Shown piece by piece: positions 62,897 to 64,000 of a DNA stretch of 64,000 nt. The stretch comes from Neisseria subflava (GTDB lineage: Bacteria > Pseudomonadota > Gammaproteobacteria > Burkholderiales > Neisseriaceae). How positions within the stretch are numbered: the first letter of the stretch is position 1; the number at the start of each line of letters is the position of its first letter. The DNA lies in the NCBI RefSeq assembly GCF_003044935.1, contig NZ_POXP01000002.1:248001-312000 (forward strand), in the 5' to 3' direction. The notes below the pieces were generated by a model, which worked only from the letters and a program-made list of their open reading frames with translations, had not been told where the DNA came from and made no database searches. The position numbers and the translations under genes are program-made.

Positions 62897-63892
62897 ATGC
62901 AATACCGAATCCACCGTGAAGGCAATGCCCAAAACACACCCTCTTCAGCCTCCACACCCGTCGACAACTGGGAGCGCAACACCCTGCGTGAAGTCCTCCT
63001 CGCCGCCTACCAAGAACAGCGCCGCGCCCGCATTTGGCGCAATATCTGGCGCGGTGTCGCCGTCCTCATCTTCCTCAGCCTGATCTTCGGCTTCGCAGAA
63101 GAAGAAGGAAAAACCACGAGCATCCAAGCCCGCAGCGAACACACCGCCGTTATCGACCTGACCGGCGAAATCGGCAACGACATCGACGACCAAGTCCAAA
63201 TCCTGCGCGACAGCATGGAAGCCGCCTACAACAACGGCAACGCCAAAGCCATCATCATCCGTGCCAACAGCCCTGGCGGTTCGCCTGTCGTGTCCAACAC
63301 GGCCTTTAACGAAGTCCGCCGCCTCAAAGCCGAACACAAAGACATCCCTGTCTACCTCGTTGCCGAAGACATGTGCGCTTCCGGCTGCTACTACATTGCC
63401 GCCGCAGCCGACAAAATTTACGCCGACCCTTCCAGCATTGTCGGCAGCATCGGCGTGATCGGCGGCGGTTTCGACTTTACCGGCCTGATGGACAAAGCCG
63501 GTGTCAAACGCCGTCTGAAAACCGCCGGCAGCAACAAAGGTATGGGCGACCCTTTCACGCCTGAAACCCCGGCACAAACCCAAATTTGGGAAACCATGTT
63601 GGGCGATATTCACCAAGAATTTATCAAAGCCGTCAAACTCGGCCGCGGCGCAAGGTTGAAAGACAAACAGTATCCTGACGTTTTCAGCGGCCGCATCTAT
63701 ACTGGCAAAGAAGCCAAACAGGTCGGCCTGATTGACGACTTCGGCAGCATTTACAGCGTTGCCCGCGATGTCGTCAAAGCCCCCGAGCTGGTCAACTACA
63801 CGCCGCAAGACGATTTCAGCAAAATGCTCAGCCGCCGCTTCGGTGCGGAAGTGAAGGCTAAAGTCAAAGAAACTTTGTCTGAAATTTGGTAA
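62897..63892 (+). CDS. S49-family signal peptide peptidase (SppA/SohB-like)
   Basis: A 331-residue membrane-anchored serine protease. One helix near residues 50-65 (GVAVLIFLSLIFGF) is followed by the crotonase-like S49 fold. The nucleophile is Ser162 in MCASGCYYIAAAADKIYADP and the general base is likely Lys208 in RRLKTAGSNKG, the Ser/Lys dyad of the family. NSPGGSP is conserved. It degrades cleaved signal peptides or other membrane peptides. Its single-domain length fits the short SppA rather than the 67-kDa form of E. coli. Confidence 0.9.
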   Translation: MQYRIHREGNAQNTPSSASTPVDNWERNTLREVLLAAYQEQRRARIWRNIWRGVAVLIFLSLIFGFAEEEGKTTSIQARSEHTAVIDLTGEIGNDIDDQVQILRDSMEAAYNNGNAKAIIIRANSPGGSPVVSNTAFNEVRRLKAEHKDIPVYLVAEDMCASGCYYIAAAADKIYADPSSIVGSIGVIGGGFDFTGLMDKAGVKRRLKTAGSNKGMGDPFTPETPAQTQIWETMLGDIHQEFIKAVKLGRGARLKDKQYPDVFSGRIYTGKEAKQVGLIDDFGSIYSVARDVVKAPELVNYTPQDDFSKMLSRRFGAEVKAKVKETLSEIW

Positions 63893-63904
63893 ACCAAAAA
63901 ACCC

Positions 63905-63951
63905 AAAGACCGTCTGAAACCCAAAACATGGGGCTTCAGACGGCCTTTTTA
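63905..63951 (+). terminator. DUS-pair terminator of the S49 peptidase gene
   Basis: AAGACCGTCTGAAACCC and GGGCTTCAGACGGCCTTTTT with an 8-base loop. Remainder of the window to 64000 holds no gene. Confidence 0.8.
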
Positions 63952-64000
63952 TATGGTTTTTAAAATAAAACGCTGATTATTGTCCAAGCATCCATCGGCT

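Overview
The window is a chromosomal stretch of a Neisseria species. The Neisseria DNA uptake sequence (DUS) occurs dozens of times, mostly in the AGGCCGTCTGAA form, often as inverted pairs acting as terminators. AT-type copies (ATGCCGTCTGAA) are a minority and a few AGGTCGTCTGAA copies occur. The dominance of the AG form, plus a complete capsule locus, points to a commensal of the N. subflava/flavescens type rather than meningococcus or gonococcus; this species guess is an inference.

Layout. 0-14 kb: acpP and fabF (fatty acid synthesis), a DUF389 membrane protein, a scar with remnants of a pabC-like gene and a type III methyltransferase gene, a prolyl oligopeptidase, ppk, fabI, mscL and rne. 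13-24 kb: rluC, a HAD phosphatase, small secreted proteins, a metallo-beta-lactamase-fold hydrolase, a BamE-like lipoprotein with an L,D-transpeptidase-like protein, an MFS transporter, a Csp-type copper storage protein, an acetyltransferase, rpmE, a GT-C membrane protein and a secreted glycosidase-like protein. 24-28 kb: a complete mlaFEDCBA lipid transport operon with mlaA as its last gene. 28-35 kb: thioesterase, TlpA-like thioredoxin, obg, an AT-rich lipoprotein, cysS, and a LysR regulator divergent from doxX-nitroreductase.

35-58.5 kb is the capsule (cps) locus, in one uninterrupted block: tex, ctrDCBA (export), a serotype-specific synthesis region, galE, rfbBAC, then ctrE and ctrF (Kdo linker transferases). 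The synthesis region encodes a Stealth-family sugar-phosphate transferase and a 1228-residue protein joining a GT2 glycosyltransferase, a TagF-like polyol-phosphate transferase and a helical-repeat tail. This predicts a teichoic-acid-like, phosphodiester-containing capsule. On the opposite strand lies the most interesting part: a small carrier protein, a DltA-like adenylating enzyme, an alpha/beta-hydrolase-fold protein and a left-handed beta-helix acyltransferase. The last two appear to share an N-terminal domain. I read this as a capsule decoration cassette that would activate D-alanine (or another small amino acid) on the carrier and transfer it, possibly with acetyl groups, to the capsule without the membrane proteins DltB/DltD. 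It resembles in logic the Vibrio AlmEFG lipid A system and the Gram-positive Dlt system.

58.5-64 kb: a Sel1-repeat protein, gltS (with a near-consensus promoter), an LprI-like lipoprotein and an S49 signal-peptide-peptidase-like protease. I saw no tRNA, rRNA, prophage, insertion sequence or CRISPR array.
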